Assembly (NCBI RefSeq): GCF_900451195.1
Contig: NZ_UGHR01000001.1
Span: 186,001 to 250,000, forward strand
From: Iodobacter fluviatilis
GTDB lineage: Bacteria; Pseudomonadota; Gammaproteobacteria; Burkholderiales; Chitinibacteraceae
Reading direction: 5' to 3'
Length of the DNA: 64,000 bases
Both the position numbers and the translations under genes were made by a program. Shown piece by piece: positions 63,939-64,000 of the stretch (position 1 is the first letter of the stretch; every line of letters starts with the position of its first letter). Under the pieces are notes generated by a model. It worked only from the letters and a program-made list of their open reading frames with translations, had not been told where the DNA came from and did no database searches.

Positions 63939-64000
63939 ATGCCACAAGACAAGAACCACCTCATCTGGGTTGATATGGAGATGACTGGGCTTGATCCCGA
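63939..64000 (+). CDS. orn: Oligoribonuclease Orn, 5' part only
   Basis: The window ends after 20 complete codons and two bases. They read MPQDKNHLIWVDMEMTGLDP, with the first catalytic Asp and Glu of the DEDDh exonuclease family in WVDMEMTGL. Orn degrades 2-5-nt RNAs, including pGpG from c-di-GMP. It is transcribed away from the M48 gene, with only 43 bp between starts. Confidence 0.93.
   Translation, partial: MPQDKNHLIWVDMEMTGLDP

Overview
The window looks like chromosome from a betaproteobacterium of the Neisseriales, most like Chromobacteriaceae such as Iodobacter or Chitinibacter. This is an inference from gene content: a likely RquA (rhodoquinone) enzyme, a PEP-CTERM protein, a recC without recB or recD beside it, five methyl-accepting chemotaxis proteins, a gntR-gntK-gntU gluconate locus, a trifunctional PutA, and the housekeeping group rsgA / phhB / M48 peptidase / orn. 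Base composition is near even GC with no long anomalous block. There is no prophage, CRISPR array or complete insertion sequence.

Layout. 0-6 kb: minus-strand genes for a GNAT acetyltransferase, a periplasmic cyclophilin, a membrane-anchored glutaredoxin-like protein, an Ivy-type lysozyme inhibitor, ChaA, a PEP-CTERM protein and RquA. 6-11 kb: two DEAD-box helicases (RhlE, DbpA) around a zinc-ribbon/DUF805 membrane protein with a duplicated tail. 11-15 kb: gluconate repressor, kinase and symporter with a readable GntR operator, followed by an IS3-type remnant. 15-24 kb: signalling genes (response regulator-GGDEF, large histidine kinase, two solitary solute-binding proteins, an oxidoreductase/LysR pair, an HPt-HD-GYP protein). 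24-31 kb: RluF-like pseudouridine synthase, YqhA, a MITE-like element inside a terminator, RecC, an orphan GspF/PilC-like protein, tRNA-Ser(GCT). 31-35 kb: a cNMP/CBS/nucleotidyltransferase protein and a DnaQ-like exonuclease, with a duplicated operon junction between them. 35-47 kb: three chemoreceptors, AhpC, Tas-like reductase, TraB/GumN and DinB proteins, and a broken trmO-like gene split by about 0.9 kb. 47-55 kb: putA with PutA-type operator repeats, a stack of intergenic repeats, then yceH, yaeQ, a MazG-like hydrolase, DUF1415, a lipoprotein and tRNA-Arg(CCT). 55-64 kb: two more chemoreceptors, relA, rsgA, phhB, an M48 peptidase and the start of orn.

How the genes fit together. The picture is a motile, environmentally responsive heterotroph. 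Chemoreceptors, c-di-GMP enzymes (one GGDEF, one HD-GYP) and RelA handle sensing. Gluconate and proline catabolism each sit next to recognisable self-control sites. RquA points to an anaerobic fumarate-reducing mode. Most novelty is at small scale: a duplicated operon junction that makes a 33-codon coupled ORF, a perfect palindrome filling a tRNA promoter spacer, a transposon-like element inside a terminator, a gene broken by a segment carrying a small Cys-rich ORF, an orphan terminator suggesting a small RNA, and several dispersed repeat families. I found no convincing new multi-gene system; the nearest candidates are described in the findings.
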